A stretch of 64,000 nt of DNA, from NCBI GenBank assembly GCA_938743325.2, contig OW568888.1, positions 62,001-126,000 on the forward strand. Reading direction: 5' to 3'. This DNA is from Pycnococcus provasolii. Lineage: Eukaryota > Chlorophyta > Pseudoscourfieldiophyceae > Pseudoscourfieldiales > Pycnococcaceae. Position numbers and translations under genes: made by a program. The notes beneath the pieces were generated by a model, which made no database searches, had not been told where the DNA came from, and worked only from the letters and a program-made list of their open reading frames with translations. Below are positions 18,442 through 28,262 of the stretch, one piece after another; position 1 is the stretch's first letter; every line of letters starts with the position of its first letter.

Positions 18442-18984
18442 ATGCAACGTCACGAGGCGATTGCGCTTCAGGTGGCGCCCAACAGGGGTCGGTCGCTAGC
18501 TGCGGGAGAAACGCCAAAGTCGCCGTTCACCGCGCCAAGAACGCGCCAACAACAACAACAACAGCAGCAGCAGCAGCAGATGCAAAGTCAGACGCAAACG
18601 CAAGCAGAGGCTCCGGGGTTCTGGAGGATGGGAGTAGTCGCCAGCCTCCCGCATATTGCCCCCGGGCAATCGTTTGGATCACACACGACTGTCAAGTACG
18701 TCGCAATGGGAAGGTGGGGACCCTACCTTGACCACGTCCCACACCGAATGGACGAAGTGCGCTGGAGGTACCTCACGAACAAGGAAACCCTCTCGTTGAA
18801 AACGAAAGCGATTTCAGAATTTGAAGATTCTTTGTTGTATCCAAATACAATTGGATTTAAAAAAACAGAGCAACAAATCAAATCATTAAGGAGAAATGTA
18901 ATAAGGCTAGGCTGTCATGTTCCTTTTCTTTTTCGTTATTTGGTTGTAGTTATGTTACATCGTACTGCGTGTATTACTGTGTCA
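18442..18984 (+). CDS. hypothetical protein, Gln-rich
   Basis: The ATG at 18442 opens a frame with a Gln run (about 11 consecutive Gln near residues 37-47) followed by a moderately conserved-looking segment (FWRMGVVASLPHIAPGQSFG, DEVRWRYLTNKETLSLKTK). After about 18840 the sequence becomes AT-rich, and beyond 18985 the frame (stop at 19437) is antisense to the DTW gene, so the real end is probably earlier or spliced. No family is recognised. Confidence 0.3.
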
Positions 18985-19569
18985 CTATACGTCGTCGCAA
19001 TACACAGCCTCCGTGCCGTTCTGCAAGAGAAGGCGGTCCACCTTGCGTCGCAGAACCGCGCGCAAAGTCTCGTCCAAAGCCATCGCGCCGTCGCGACCGT
19101 CCGGGTCCAGCGCGCGAATCGCAATGCCGCACGCCTCAAGTGTGCACAGCCTTCCGGATCCAGGGCCGCGATACATGCGCACGGGCGCCAACAAGCTCGA
19201 AGGCGCCGTCTCGTCGTCTGTGGGTGCATCGCCAGCGGCAAGCGCCTGCCAGTACGCCCTGTCCGTGGATTTCCAGTAGCTTGCTTTGCGCCTTGCATCG
19301 CCGCGAGCGAATACCGGCTTGCGAACGACGGCATCGGCGTCGCTGTCTGCGCCGAACGCGACGAGGTGCACGTGCGGTGGCCTTGGTTCAGGAAGTTCGC
19401 GGTACATGCGCCTCGCGTGGCCCCACGTGCCATCTAGCACGACGAGGTCGCACGCGCTGACGCCGTTCTCGCGCATCATGATAAGACAGGCATCATCACG
19501 AAGTGGACGGACTCGGACGACGACGACTCTACAGGAAACTTCGGGTCCGACAGCGAGCAATACTTGCAT
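18985..19569 (-). CDS. DTW-domain protein fragment (tRNA aminocarboxypropyltransferase family)
   Basis: Taking the first ATG (19569) gives 194 residues. The family signature is present: a D-x-TW block (VVLDGTWGHARRMYRELP) and the STLEA-like block GRLCTLEACGIAIRAL, separated by the expected basic stretch (RKASYWKSTDRAYW). DTW proteins transfer the aminocarboxypropyl group of S-adenosylmethionine to a uridine of tRNA (acp3U). The N-terminal Cys zinc motif of the family is absent. The frame begins 19 bases after the stop of CDC73 on the same strand and has no convincing leader. It is either a 5'-truncated gene or the terminal exon of one whose first exon I cannot place. Confidence 0.6.
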   Translation of the reverse strand: MQVLLAVGPEVSCRVVVVRVRPLRDDACLIMMRENGVSACDLVVLDGTWGHARRMYRELPEPRPPHVHLVAFGADSDADAVVRKPVFARGDARRKASYWKSTDRAYWQALAAGDAPTDDETAPSSLLAPVRMYRGPGSGRLCTLEACGIAIRALDPDGRDGAMALDETLRAVLRRKVDRLLLQNGTEAVYCDDV

Positions 19570-19588
19570 GCAAAAGACGTCAACCACA

Positions 19589-21160
19589 CTACAACGCCAA
19601 AATCACGCTCGACGTCGGGTTCTTATTCGCAAGGCGCTTCTTCAGGTGGGTGTCCAGCACGTCCCAGAATCTGTGCATGACGGACGTGTCACCGTGACGG
19701 CTGTTCTTCTCCATGAACAGACGTTCGACATCCCACGGCCGCGTGCGCTCGTCGGGCAGATCGTCGCGCCAGCGCACCTGGAATCCGCGAACTTTCGCGA
19801 ATGTCGTGAGGAAGTCGACACTCTCCTTCCTCTCGTCCTTCCACGGCCAGTCCTTGAATTGCCACCCAGCCCCGCTCACGCACACGGCGACAATGCGTTC
19901 CCAGAACTCCGCGCGCTGGCCTGCATCCGCAAACTGCGGAACCTTGTCGCGAATCTCGTATTCGACAGGTTTTGCCTTGCGGTACGATCGCTTCACGATG
20001 ATGCGTTCTTTCTTCTCTGTGGCGGAGTCGACGAGGTTTGCCCAGTCTACGAACTTGCCGTCCTCGAGGAACGTCTTAATGTTCAGCATGTTCAGCAAGC
20101 TTCCCTGTGGGTATCCCGCGGGAACGAAGATGATGGGGCGTCGCACAACCTTCTTGACGTTCGCCTGCTGTTGGTACCTCATCGACGACGACGCGTGCGG
20201 CTGACTCGACCTTGGGCGCTTCGAGGGTGGTGCGAGGTCGACGACGGCGGCGGATGAGACGTTCGCCGTCTGTCCGTACGTCTGGATGCCTTCGAGATCT
20301 TTCGCCTCTTCGCCGAGCGCTTCGCGCCAGTACGCCGCCTCGACGTTGCCCTGCACATCTCCCGTCCATTCGTAGCGTCCACCTCGGCTCGCCTGCTGTT
20401 GGTGTCTGCCTGCCGCACCTCCCTTGTGCCCGTGTCCGTTCCTTGCGTCTTGCACCATTTTCGCCGCCTCCGCCTTGGACCTGTCTGCGTTGTCGATGAG
20501 CGCGACGATCCTGTCGAACGTCTTGCTTCGGCAGCACAGCGAGGTGTTTCTGTCCCTGAGTGCCTTTTCTCGTTTGCGTGCGGCGGTTGGTTCGTCGACT
20601 TCGGGCGCGGCGGAGGGTGCGAGTTGCGCCGTCTGAGGTTGTTTGAGTTCCGCGGGGTCGACGCACTCGGACGTATCGTTTTTTCCCCACAGGTAGAGGC
20701 ACAGGTCCTTGAGGTCGACGTACTTGACGACGCCCGCGGCGTGTTCCGCGGGCATGCGTTTGCGCACGGCGGTGGAAGCGGCGATGAGCGTGGGCGCGGT
20801 GGCTGACAGCATGGATGACTTGAGCGCGACGACTTCCGGCGTCGTCATGCATATGCATAGGGCGAGTGCGCTGTACCGCGCCCCGCGTCCCTTTTCAGAA
20901 CGGTACGCGGACTTACCCTCAGACGAAAAGGTAATCACACGCCGCTGATCCGCTGATGCCGCTGATGACGAAGTTGAAGAAGGCAAGGTCACAGACACCA
21001 TGGCAGAAGAAGCATCGACGGTGATGACAGAACTTGAAGAAGCATCATCAGCAGCATCCCCTATTGGGAGGCCTCCAGAGGAAAGGGCGAGACGTATGCA
21101 AGAAAGAACGTCGCAATCACCACCACCACCACCACCGTGTTCACGAGAATGAGAAGACAT
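19589..21160 (-). CDS. CDC73: CDC73/parafibromin, PAF1 complex subunit
   Basis: The frame is complete, intronless and 523 residues long. The N-terminal half includes the family-like segment around EVVALKSSMLSATAPTLIAA. The middle is low-complexity and basic. The C-terminal Ras-like domain (about 335-515) is unmistakable: RRPIIFVPAGYPQGSLLNMLN, IKTFLEDGKFVDW, RIVAVCVSGAGWQFKDWPWK and RPWDVERLFMEKNSRH. CDC73 belongs to the PAF1 complex, which rides with RNA polymerase II and promotes H2B ubiquitination and H3K4/K36 methylation. The first 20 residues contain a Gly run encoded by a CACCAC tract. The DTW frame follows at once on the same strand. Confidence 0.93.
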   Translation of the reverse strand: MSSHSREHGGGGGGDCDVLSCIRLALSSGGLPIGDAADDASSSSVITVDASSAMVSVTLPSSTSSSAASADQRRVITFSSEGKSAYRSEKGRGARYSALALCICMTTPEVVALKSSMLSATAPTLIAASTAVRKRMPAEHAAGVVKYVDLKDLCLYLWGKNDTSECVDPAELKQPQTAQLAPSAAPEVDEPTAARKREKALRDRNTSLCCRSKTFDRIVALIDNADRSKAEAAKMVQDARNGHGHKGGAAGRHQQQASRGGRYEWTGDVQGNVEAAYWREALGEEAKDLEGIQTYGQTANVSSAAVVDLAPPSKRPRSSQPHASSSMRYQQQANVKKVVRRPIIFVPAGYPQGSLLNMLNIKTFLEDGKFVDWANLVDSATEKKERIIVKRSYRKAKPVEYEIRDKVPQFADAGQRAEFWERIVAVCVSGAGWQFKDWPWKDERKESVDFLTTFAKVRGFQVRWRDDLPDERTRPWDVERLFMEKNSRHGDTSVMHRFWDVLDTHLKKRLANKNPTSSVILAL

Positions 21161-21428
21161 ACTTATGAAGCTTCAGGATAGAGAGAGAGAGAGAGCAAAA
21201 CACCGGAAAAGCGGAAAGCAACTGAGCGACTGAGCAGAGCAGTACGCCGCCGCCACAGAACACTGTGCACACTGTTGTCAAAAGCCAGTGACAAATAAAT
21301 GCCGGCAATGGCAATGGCAATGACGACGAGAATGAGGGTCCTCACGTAACCCTAGGAGGAAGAAGGGGCCCCTTCCCGAACCCCTAATCCGAACCCCTAA
21401 TCCGAACCCCAACCGAATTGAATTCGGG
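21161..21428. other. upstream region of CDC73
   Basis: A gagaga run (21180-21195) and a diverged repeat of ccgaacccctaatccgaacccc (about 21378-21412) precede the recombinase element. No gene is seen. The CDC73 promoter presumably lies here, so the element sits about 270 bp upstream of that gene. Confidence 0.5.
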
Positions 21429-21454
21429 GATTTTAGGGGGGGCCAGTATTGCCA
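21429..21454. repeat. B repeat, outer copy (B2)
   Basis: This 26-bp sequence (begins gattttaggg, ends agtattgcca) is identical to 21724-21749 and marks one outer edge of the element. Confidence 0.85.
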
Positions 21455-21548
21455 ATGAAGGTCATCTTTTACACAAACCGAAATTAAAAACCAAAAGTAG
21501 GTCTCCTGCTCCAGTAACCAACTATAGTCAACAGGGAGGGAGGGTGGG

Positions 21549-21727
21549 AGGTTGTTTGCGAAGCAAGCAACCAACAGCAAGAGTGGATACGCGCGCGCAG
21601 CCCTAAGGGAGAGGCCACCCGAGGGTCTCGAGAGGGGCCGTGACCCTCCTGGCGGCCGCCCAGAACCAGCGGCGCGAGCGATGCCCCCTAATCAAAAACC
21701 CCAATTAAACAAGTAGAACTGAAGATT
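21549..21727. repeat. A repeat, inner copy (A2)
   Basis: This 179-bp sequence (begins aggttgtttgcgaagcaagc) is the same, base for base as far as I can read, as 22794-22972. It overlaps the inner B copy by the four bases gatt. Confidence 0.9.
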
Positions 21728-21749
21728 TTAGGGGGGGCCAGTATTGCCA
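21724..21749. repeat. B repeat, inner copy (B1)
   Basis: Identical to 21429-21454. It joins the inner A repeat through the shared gatt, as expected for a recombinase crossover core. Confidence 0.85.
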
Positions 21750-22793
21750 TCATAGTCACGTATCTCCACGAAGAGGAGAGACGAGTGTCACCAATCGTGA
21801 CGCCAAATTGGCCAGCGGCGAGCTCCAAGGCGCGACAGGCGCGACAGGCACCTCCACAGGAGGCGGCGGCAAGCCGATGAGGTGGCCAAAAAGGAAACGG
21901 GCGGCGTCGTCAACGACGACACTGTTGTCGACGTAGTGCGTGCCGACCGCATGTGAGTTTGCAGCCCAGCCCGCGATGTAGTTCCGTCTATCTGGTGAGA
22001 CGTTCATCGCGGTCACCGCGGACGCGAACCCAGAGCGAAAGCTCTTGGGCGCGTAGTGTCCGTTGGGCGGGGCTGCAGCTCCGACAGCTCGCAGCGCTAC
22101 CGGCAGCCAGCGCGCAAACGCGTCGCCACGCGCCTTCTCCCCCAGGTTGAAGAAGTGCGTCGCCCGCGAGCACACCCGCCGGCGCATCCGGTCGTAGCGC
22201 ATGAGCATTCGGCCCAGCGTCTGCCACGTGGCAGTCACTGGCCAGCTGACCGTTCTGCGGCCGGGAACGTCGAAGTCGCAAGCATCCGGAGCAGTCTTGA
22301 CGTAAGAACGCTGGATGCCAAGCTCCGAGCCCAGTGCGAACGAGACACCCGTCAGCGGCAGCAACGCAAGGATTCGACGGCAAGGAAAGCAGGGTTGGCT
22401 TGCCGCGACGCAGAATCCCAGCCGTAGGTAGCGACTCCGCGTGGCGAGCGTCCGGGTAGATGGCAGGCACCACGTAATCTAACGTGGGCTCGCCTCCGTC
22501 GTCGGCAGCCTTCTTGCCTTTCTGCTCAGCTTCTGCAGCTGCGCGGCGCTCCTGTGCGAGCGTAATCTCCAGCTGCAATATTTCGCGACGAGCTTCCAGA
22601 ACCTCGAGTTCGTTCGGCGCGTCAGCCATTAATCAATCGATTAAGGATCTACACAGTAAACTTCCAATCGAAGATTGCTGATGTCTAGATCTAAGAGTAG
22701 ATACTTAGACCGTTTCGGTGTACAAACTACGTCCCTCGAAGACGCGTCCGACGTGTGTTCGACCTCCCACTACTCGTGTGTAGTGCGGCTGTT

Positions 22794-22972
22794 AGGTTGT
22801 TTGCGAAGCAAGCAACCAACAGCAAGAGTGGATACGCGCGCGCAGCCCTAAGGGAGAGGCCACCCGAGGGTCTCGAGAGGGGCCGTGACCCTCCTGGCGG
22901 CCGCCCAGAACCAGCGGCGCGAGCGATGCCCCCTAATCAAAAACCCCAATTAAACAAGTAGAACTGAAGATT
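22794..22972. repeat. A repeat, outer copy (A1)
   Basis: Second 179-bp copy. It ends in gatt at the outer edge of the element and is followed by unrelated cctcttctcc. Confidence 0.9.
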
Positions 22973-23534
22973 CCTCTTCTCCGTAGGGTATATGAACTAT
23001 ATGTATACCACGCGCCTCATGGGTTTCTCTGCTTCACTCACGCCTGCTTTCCCAACCTTATTACACGCTGCTTCACCATCTGCTTCACGACCATCTGCTT
23101 CACGGCACTGCTTCGCTGCGATCACGTGAAGTACCAGATGCTACTCTTGCATAAGATGGTCTCTCTCCATTCTCCAAGTCGACTCTCATATCAGGTGGGG
23201 AGAAGGGAAAAGGCGCACGCCTCGTCGAGCCCTGGCACTCATTTGAGAATCTTTTGGCATTCATTCTTTGCGCTTTCATTGTCTTTACGATAGCTTGCAC
23301 TCTCGAGAGCTCCATCTCAGTGCCTCCTACGATAGGTTAGCAAACATCGTTGGACGTGCTTGTGCTCGTACTTTTGGCACTGCACTGGTGGTATTATAGT
23401 GTGTACCTTTTTGCTTGGAGTACTCGACTTGTTTCTTCTTGATTCCTGGGCTTCGACACGCTTCCCATCAAACTACAAGAATCATAATACCTTAAGGACC
23501 ACATACATACATAAATAAGTAAGTCAATAAATCA
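22973..23534. other. intergenic region upstream of the RND gene
   Basis: About 560 bp with repeated ctgcttca words (23030-23110) but no supportable gene. It becomes AT-rich towards the RND gene start, with a run of acatacataaataa just before the ATG, and presumably holds its promoter. Confidence 0.5.
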
Positions 23535-26500
23535 ATGGGCGTCGCCAGCCGCGTCTCGCGGCGGTGCGCGCGCATATGCGTCGCGTACCCGCGAATGACT
23601 GTCGCGATGTGGATTGCAGTCCTAGCCGTCGTACTCACGACGCTCGCGTTCCTTCCCATCACGCTCGACGCGGGCGTCGAGGCGTTCCGCGTCAGGAGAA
23701 ACGTACTCGCGGACAGAGAAAACTCGTACCAGCAAATCAAAAGCAGATTTATTGAATACAGAGGCGCCGTTGGACCACACACGACGCAAATCGACGAAGT
23801 TCTCGCCATGGCTCTGCAGGATACCGTCAAGCAAATCATTGCAAGCTCAGGCTCGTACACAGGATTCGACACGCCAAAGCCGGATGAACATGCGCACGCA
23901 GACGTACCGCCAGCCGCCGAAACTCCAAACTTGCCAGACGGCTCCACCACAGCAGACAACGCATCCATCACCACAACCACCACAACCACCACAACCACAA
24001 CCACAACCGCCGATGAAAGTGCCAAAAAAGGTGACGTCGGAAAGCGAGTCGCTGAAGCTATGCAGCGGTGGAAGCGCGTCATCCTTGGACTCATCACGGA
24101 AAATAAGAAAGGAACGCGAGACGGCGGGATTGGTGGAGAAGGGCGCGGACGCGACGAAATTCACATGCTTCTCTACAGAGATCATGGAGGGGACGTTCTT
24201 GGGCGTGCGCACATGCACCGCATGTGCGAGCTCAAGCGACAGGTGGTTGAGCACAGCAACTATCCGCGCGTTTGCTTGCTCGTGAATCGGTCCGACACGC
24301 AAACGCGAAGCCTGCCGAAGGAGGTGGTAGCCAACCTCACCAGCCAGCTGATGGCGGCGACAACGGACGCCAACGCGACAAACGCGTCGTCAATCGCTTC
24401 GGACATCGCAGGCGATTTGCCAAGTTCGACGATGAGCCCTGAAGCCGCCGCCGCCGCCGCCGCCGCAGCAGCAGCAGCAGCCGTGTCGCAGGAAGCTGGG
24501 GAGGCGGAATCGGACGTCGAGGCTGTCGACGACGATCTCAACGATCCATGGCAATCGCTTGGCATAGCACCACCTCCGCGCAGTGTTCCGAACACGTGCG
24601 AGTCCACGTGGAGCCTGCTCGATCTAAGGGGTGCATACTGGGCTGTGGGACTTGGTCCTGTCGTCGACTTTCTTGTCGCGCTGGCACGCTCTCCAAAGGC
24701 GCAGGCGGCGATTCCAGAGGCGCTCGACGCGTGCAAACGGGACAAGGATCCCGCGAAGGCTGCGAAAGTGCCCACGTCGGGAGCTGTTGCGGCGGCAAAG
24801 TCGGGCGACTGGGAAAGTCTACTCGCTCGGTGGTACGATCCGGGATCGCGAGCGCACATTTGTGACCTACTGACGAGCATTCAGCCAACGCCGCAGGAGC
24901 TTCGTGACATGGCGCGACTCCCGGACGAGCCGCTCGATGCAGATGGATGTGACGAAATTGACGAAGACAAACTCCGTGGAACACTCGTAGCAGGTGCCGT
25001 GATGCAGGCATGGGCGAAGCGCGGAGGGGGATCGACAAATTTCATGGGTTTGCCCATGGGATATCTCGTCGACCTGTACTTCGCCGACGGCGATCAGCCA
25101 GAGTACACGTCTAATATCACTCGCATCGTCTTTCGCCTCGATGAGAGGCGCGCCGGCGAAGCTCGGGAAATCTTGGCGGACCTAGACGCGAGCGGCGGTG
25201 CCGCCGTCATGATGGACGACGTGAATGGTACCGTAAATGCGAGGGCAGACCTGACGAGGGACGAGCTCGAAGCTCAGTCGCACACGAATCCCGTGGCATT
25301 TACCTTCGAGCTCGTTTCGAAGGTGCTTGATGCTACCTCAGGCCACCCAGCACGGATTGGCGATGATCTGCGCGTCGTTTGGCGTGGCTGGGACTACTTC
25401 GAGAAGAACGCTCTGAGACAAGTGATCCAAGATGCTGGATGGGCGGCGGGATCGCTGCTATTTGTGCTTGTGTATCTATGGGCACACACATGCTCCCTGG
25501 TGCAGGCGGTTGGTGGAGTGCTCGGCATTCTCGCCGCATTCCCTCTCGCGGTATTTCTCTACCGCACGCTCTTCGGCATATCTTGGATTGGTGCTTTGCA
25601 CTTTGTTGGCATCTTCGTGATTCTTGGAATTGGTGCCGACGACATCTTCGTGATCTGCGAGCACTGGAGACAGAGCGCCACGGCCGTGCCGGCGAGCAGC
25701 AGCCGTGGTGACGGCGTGGAGGATGGGGGAGATCAAGAACGATTGGTCGTGCGCATGGCATGGACGCTTCGCCATTCTGTCTCCGCCATATTGGCGACGT
25801 CGTGCACGACAGCTGTCGCCTTTGCCGCGAACTGCATTTCGACCATTGCGCCCATCCGTCTGTTTGGGCTGTTCATGGCCCTACTGATCGCCGCAAATCT
25901 CGTTCTCGTCGTCACTCTGCTTCCCGCCCTGATTATCATCAACGAAACGAGCCGCGGATCGCGCGTGTGCTCGTGGTTTGCAAGCTTTGGCAAAACACGT
26001 GCAAAGAGGGGAAATGTCGACGGCGTTGAGATGTCTACGAATGCACTGTTTGACAGACGAGATGAGAAGAACCCGTTCACACGTATGAAGCTCGGTCTTG
26101 GCAGTATGTTCGCGTCATCATCATCGCTGAACGACGAAAACATCGCCTCGGGTGTTCCAAGCCGTGTCGTTGATGATAACGTCGTGGAAACGGCGGCGGA
26201 GAGCGATATTGACGTGCTTTCTAGTCTTACGGCGATGAGATACGATGCAGAGGCTGACGATATGCAGGCGCACTGCACCGCGGCAGAAATTCGTGCGGAA
26301 TCGCCGCGCAGCGAAGGAGGTTCAGGGCGGCTTGACGACGGCCTTGGCGCTCGCTTCGCGGCGACGATTGGACGCGTGTTCGGTGGCAAGTTTGCCAACT
26401 TCATCATACGCTTTCGCCGCGTGTTCGTGCTGATTCTGATCGCGCTTGTTGCCATGCTACCGTGGCTCATGACAAAAATCCCAGGACCCTCGGATCGTCC

Positions 26501-28262
26501 CAGTCTTTTTCCACCGTGGCACAATCAGAACATTTACTTCATGAAAGAGCTCGAGTTTGCGAGTGGTGCAAGCGCCGACTCTGTGTCAGTCACCGTGGTG
26601 TTCGGCGCACTGCCTCGCGACGACGGGCCCATCAGCAATCCGTACGATCTGGGTACGCTCGCTCCCGACCCTCTGTACGATGCGTCGGATCCCGCGAGCC
26701 AGGAGTGGATGCTTCGCATGTGCGACGATCTCGAAGGGCCGGGACTGCGAGGGCACGTGCGCCCCGGCTCTCTGAAATGCTGGCCAAGGCGGTTTGATAG
26801 CTGGCTACGCCAGAGCGGCTACAACGGCAAGCCAATGAGCATGCCGCTCAACCGCACGACATTCGACGACGCTCTGTACAAGTGGTGGCTGGGAGGTTCC
26901 CAGTCGGGCTACGAGGGTGGTTTGTTCTTCGGTTCGACAAACGGCTTAGAGATGCACCATTCGCTGAAGACTCTTGGGTGCCCCGGTTCAGATTGCGGAA
27001 AGCGTGGTCGCGTCCCTCGTGCCGAGGACGCCGCGGTGCTCCGTGGTCACTACTTCAGGTTCACGACGCGCACCCCGTACCAGCGCGAGCTCGCAAGGGA
27101 GGAGGAGGAATGGCACTTCTGGGAAAGTTGGACGTCGGGACAGCTCGTCGCGGCACCCGTGGGCCTACAAAACGGCTACCAGACATCGCTCGCGTGGGTG
27201 CTGATGAGCACGGACAACTCGATGCTAAAGAGCGCGTGGCAGAGCCTCAGCTTGTCGATGGCGCTCGCCTTCGTGGTGCTTATTGTCGCCACGCGTAACC
27301 TGTGGTTGAGCGTTCTGAGCTGTCTGTGCATGAGCGGCGTGGCAAGCTGCTTTCTGGCATTTATGATTCTTGCCGGTTGGACTCTTGGTCCTGTGGAGAG
27401 CATTTCCATGACGGTTCTCGTTGGACTTTCGGTGGACTACGTGGTCCACATCGCCATCGCGTACGGAGGGTGCACCGCCTGGGGTCGTGTGGCACGCAGC
27501 CGCTACGCATTGCGATCGATGGGTTCCGCAATTGTGGCAGGAGCCGCAACTACCATTGGCGCCGCGCTGTTCCTGTTCGCGTGCGTGTGCATTTTCTTTA
27601 CGAAATTTGGCACATTCGTCGTCGTGACGCTGTGCGGCGCGCTCATTCACGCGTTGGTGATTCTCCCTGCGCTGCTTGCTCAGGCTGGGCCGCAGGGCGT
27701 GGACGGCGAGCTCGAGGCGAACGCCAACACGCGTGGCCGCATGTGGCGCATCCTAAGGAGGTGGCTGCACCTCCCCGCTTCCGTAGAGCACGGGTGGCAG
27801 CGCGTGAACGATGACATCGCCGTGGACCTCGACGAGGGCGGCAGCGTTGCGCGTTCCCCGCTAAGCGACGTGGATGGTGACGAATGTTTGAGCGACCGCG
27901 GCTTCGATGTTCGCAGCGAGAGCAACATTTGGAGCGATCCCGGGCCGAGTGCAAGCATCGTGGCTGCCGAGAGAATGCAGAAGGAGAAGGATGCTGGTCC
28001 CGAGATGTATAGTTATGGCAACGGACCCTTCACGGGTCGTCGCGTGGCCCAAGAACAGCACGAGTCCACGTCGAACCAGACGTGGTTTCGCCTCACAAAG
28101 CTGGGTGGCTTTTTCGCAGGCGGTGGCGACGACGAAGATACCGCCGGTGAGGGATCTCCTGATGTTGAGCTCGTGGCGATGAATGGAGAAGGAGATGAAC
28201 GCGCTCCTCCTACGCCGCCACCGGCGCCGCCACGCGAAGGGGAATTTACGTTCAGTAAATGA
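23535..28262 (+). CDS. Dispatched/Patched-like RND-family membrane protein with sterol-sensing domain
   Basis: The frame is complete, intronless and 1575 residues long. It has one N-terminal span (about 25-45), then a large lumenal loop with Thr and Ala runs. The first five-span sterol-sensing-type bundle (about 630-800) contains GIGADDIFV near residue 700. A cytosolic linker follows, then a span near 970, a second lumenal loop, and a second bundle (about 1230-1390) containing LSVDYVVHIAIAYG near 1298. The paired GxxxDD and GxSxDY motifs of transmembrane segments 4 and 10 are those used for proton or cation coupling in RND proteins. The layout fits Dispatched, Patched and NPC1 relatives, closest to Dispatched-like proteins. 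A sterol, lipid or lipoprotein cargo is inference. Confidence 0.85.
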   Translation: MGVASRVSRRCARICVAYPRMTVAMWIAVLAVVLTTLAFLPITLDAGVEAFRVRRNVLADRENSYQQIKSRFIEYRGAVGPHTTQIDEVLAMALQDTVKQIIASSGSYTGFDTPKPDEHAHADVPPAAETPNLPDGSTTADNASITTTTTTTTTTTTTADESAKKGDVGKRVAEAMQRWKRVILGLITENKKGTRDGGIGGEGRGRDEIHMLLYRDHGGDVLGRAHMHRMCELKRQVVEHSNYPRVCLLVNRSDTQTRSLPKEVVANLTSQLMAATTDANATNASSIASDIAGDLPSSTMSPEAAAAAAAAAAAAAVSQEAGEAESDVEAVDDDLNDPWQSLGIAPPPRSVPNTCESTWSLLDLRGAYWAVGLGPVVDFLVALARSPKAQAAIPEALDACKRDKDPAKAAKVPTSGAVAAAKSGDWESLLARWYDPGSRAHICDLLTSIQPTPQELRDMARLPDEPLDADGCDEIDEDKLRGTLVAGAVMQAWAKRGGGSTNFMGLPMGYLVDLYFADGDQPEYTSNITRIVFRLDERRAGEAREILADLDASGGAAVMMDDVNGTVNARADLTRDELEAQSHTNPVAFTFELVSKVLDATSGHPARIGDDLRVVWRGWDYFEKNALRQVIQDAGWAAGSLLFVLVYLWAHTCSLVQAVGGVLGILAAFPLAVFLYRTLFGISWIGALHFVGIFVILGIGADDIFVICEHWRQSATAVPASSSRGDGVEDGGDQERLVVRMAWTLRHSVSAILATSCTTAVAFAANCISTIAPIRLFGLFMALLIAANLVLVVTLLPALIIINETSRGSRVCSWFASFGKTRAKRGNVDGVEMSTNALFDRRDEKNPFTRMKLGLGSMFASSSSLNDENIASGVPSRVVDDNVVETAAESDIDVLSSLTAMRYDAEADDMQAHCTAAEIRAESPRSEGGSGRLDDGLGARFAATIGRVFGGKFANFIIRFRRVFVLILIALVAMLPWLMTKIPGPSDRPSLFPPWHNQNIYFMKELEFASGASADSVSVTVVFGALPRDDGPISNPYDLGTLAPDPLYDASDPASQEWMLRMCDDLEGPGLRGHVRPGSLKCWPRRFDSWLRQSGYNGKPMSMPLNRTTFDDALYKWWLGGSQSGYEGGLFFGSTNGLEMHHSLKTLGCPGSDCGKRGRVPRAEDAAVLRGHYFRFTTRTPYQRELAREEEEWHFWESWTSGQLVAAPVGLQNGYQTSLAWVLMSTDNSMLKSAWQSLSLSMALAFVVLIVATRNLWLSVLSCLCMSGVASCFLAFMILAGWTLGPVESISMTVLVGLSVDYVVHIAIAYGGCTAWGRVARSRYALRSMGSAIVAGAATTIGAALFLFACVCIFFTKFGTFVVVTLCGALIHALVILPALLAQAGPQGVDGELEANANTRGRMWRILRRWLHLPASVEHGWQRVNDDIAVDLDEGGSVARSPLSDVDGDECLSDRGFDVRSESNIWSDPGPSASIVAAERMQKEKDAGPEMYSYGNGPFTGRRVAQEQHESTSNQTWFRLTKLGGFFAGGGDDEDTAGEGSPDVELVAMNGEGDERAPPTPPPAPPREGEFTFSK

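Larger units (their letters stand above)
21429..22972 (-). mobile_element. compact tyrosine-recombinase element with split direct repeats (DIRS/PAT-like layout)
   Basis: Read on the minus strand, the order is A1 (22972-22794), recombinase region (22629-21756), B1 (21749-21724), A2 (21727-21549), a 94-bp spacer, B2 (21454-21429). A is 179 bp and both copies look identical; B is 26 bp and identical. A1-ORF-B1A2-B2 is the split-direct-repeat plan of PAT-type members of the DIRS order. The coding region includes a tyrosine-recombinase catalytic end with an HxxxxxR block (HYAPKSFRSGFAS) and a candidate tyrosine in GTHYVDN. No reverse transcriptase or RNase H region is present, so the copy is short and non-autonomous in that sense. 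It looks broken, with about one break in the recombinase region. Identical repeats imply a young insertion. Confidence 0.75.

Noticed and set aside
21756-22364. Free-standing host recombinase gene
   Set aside because: It lies inside paired A and B repeats in the split-direct-repeat order, so it belongs to the mobile element.
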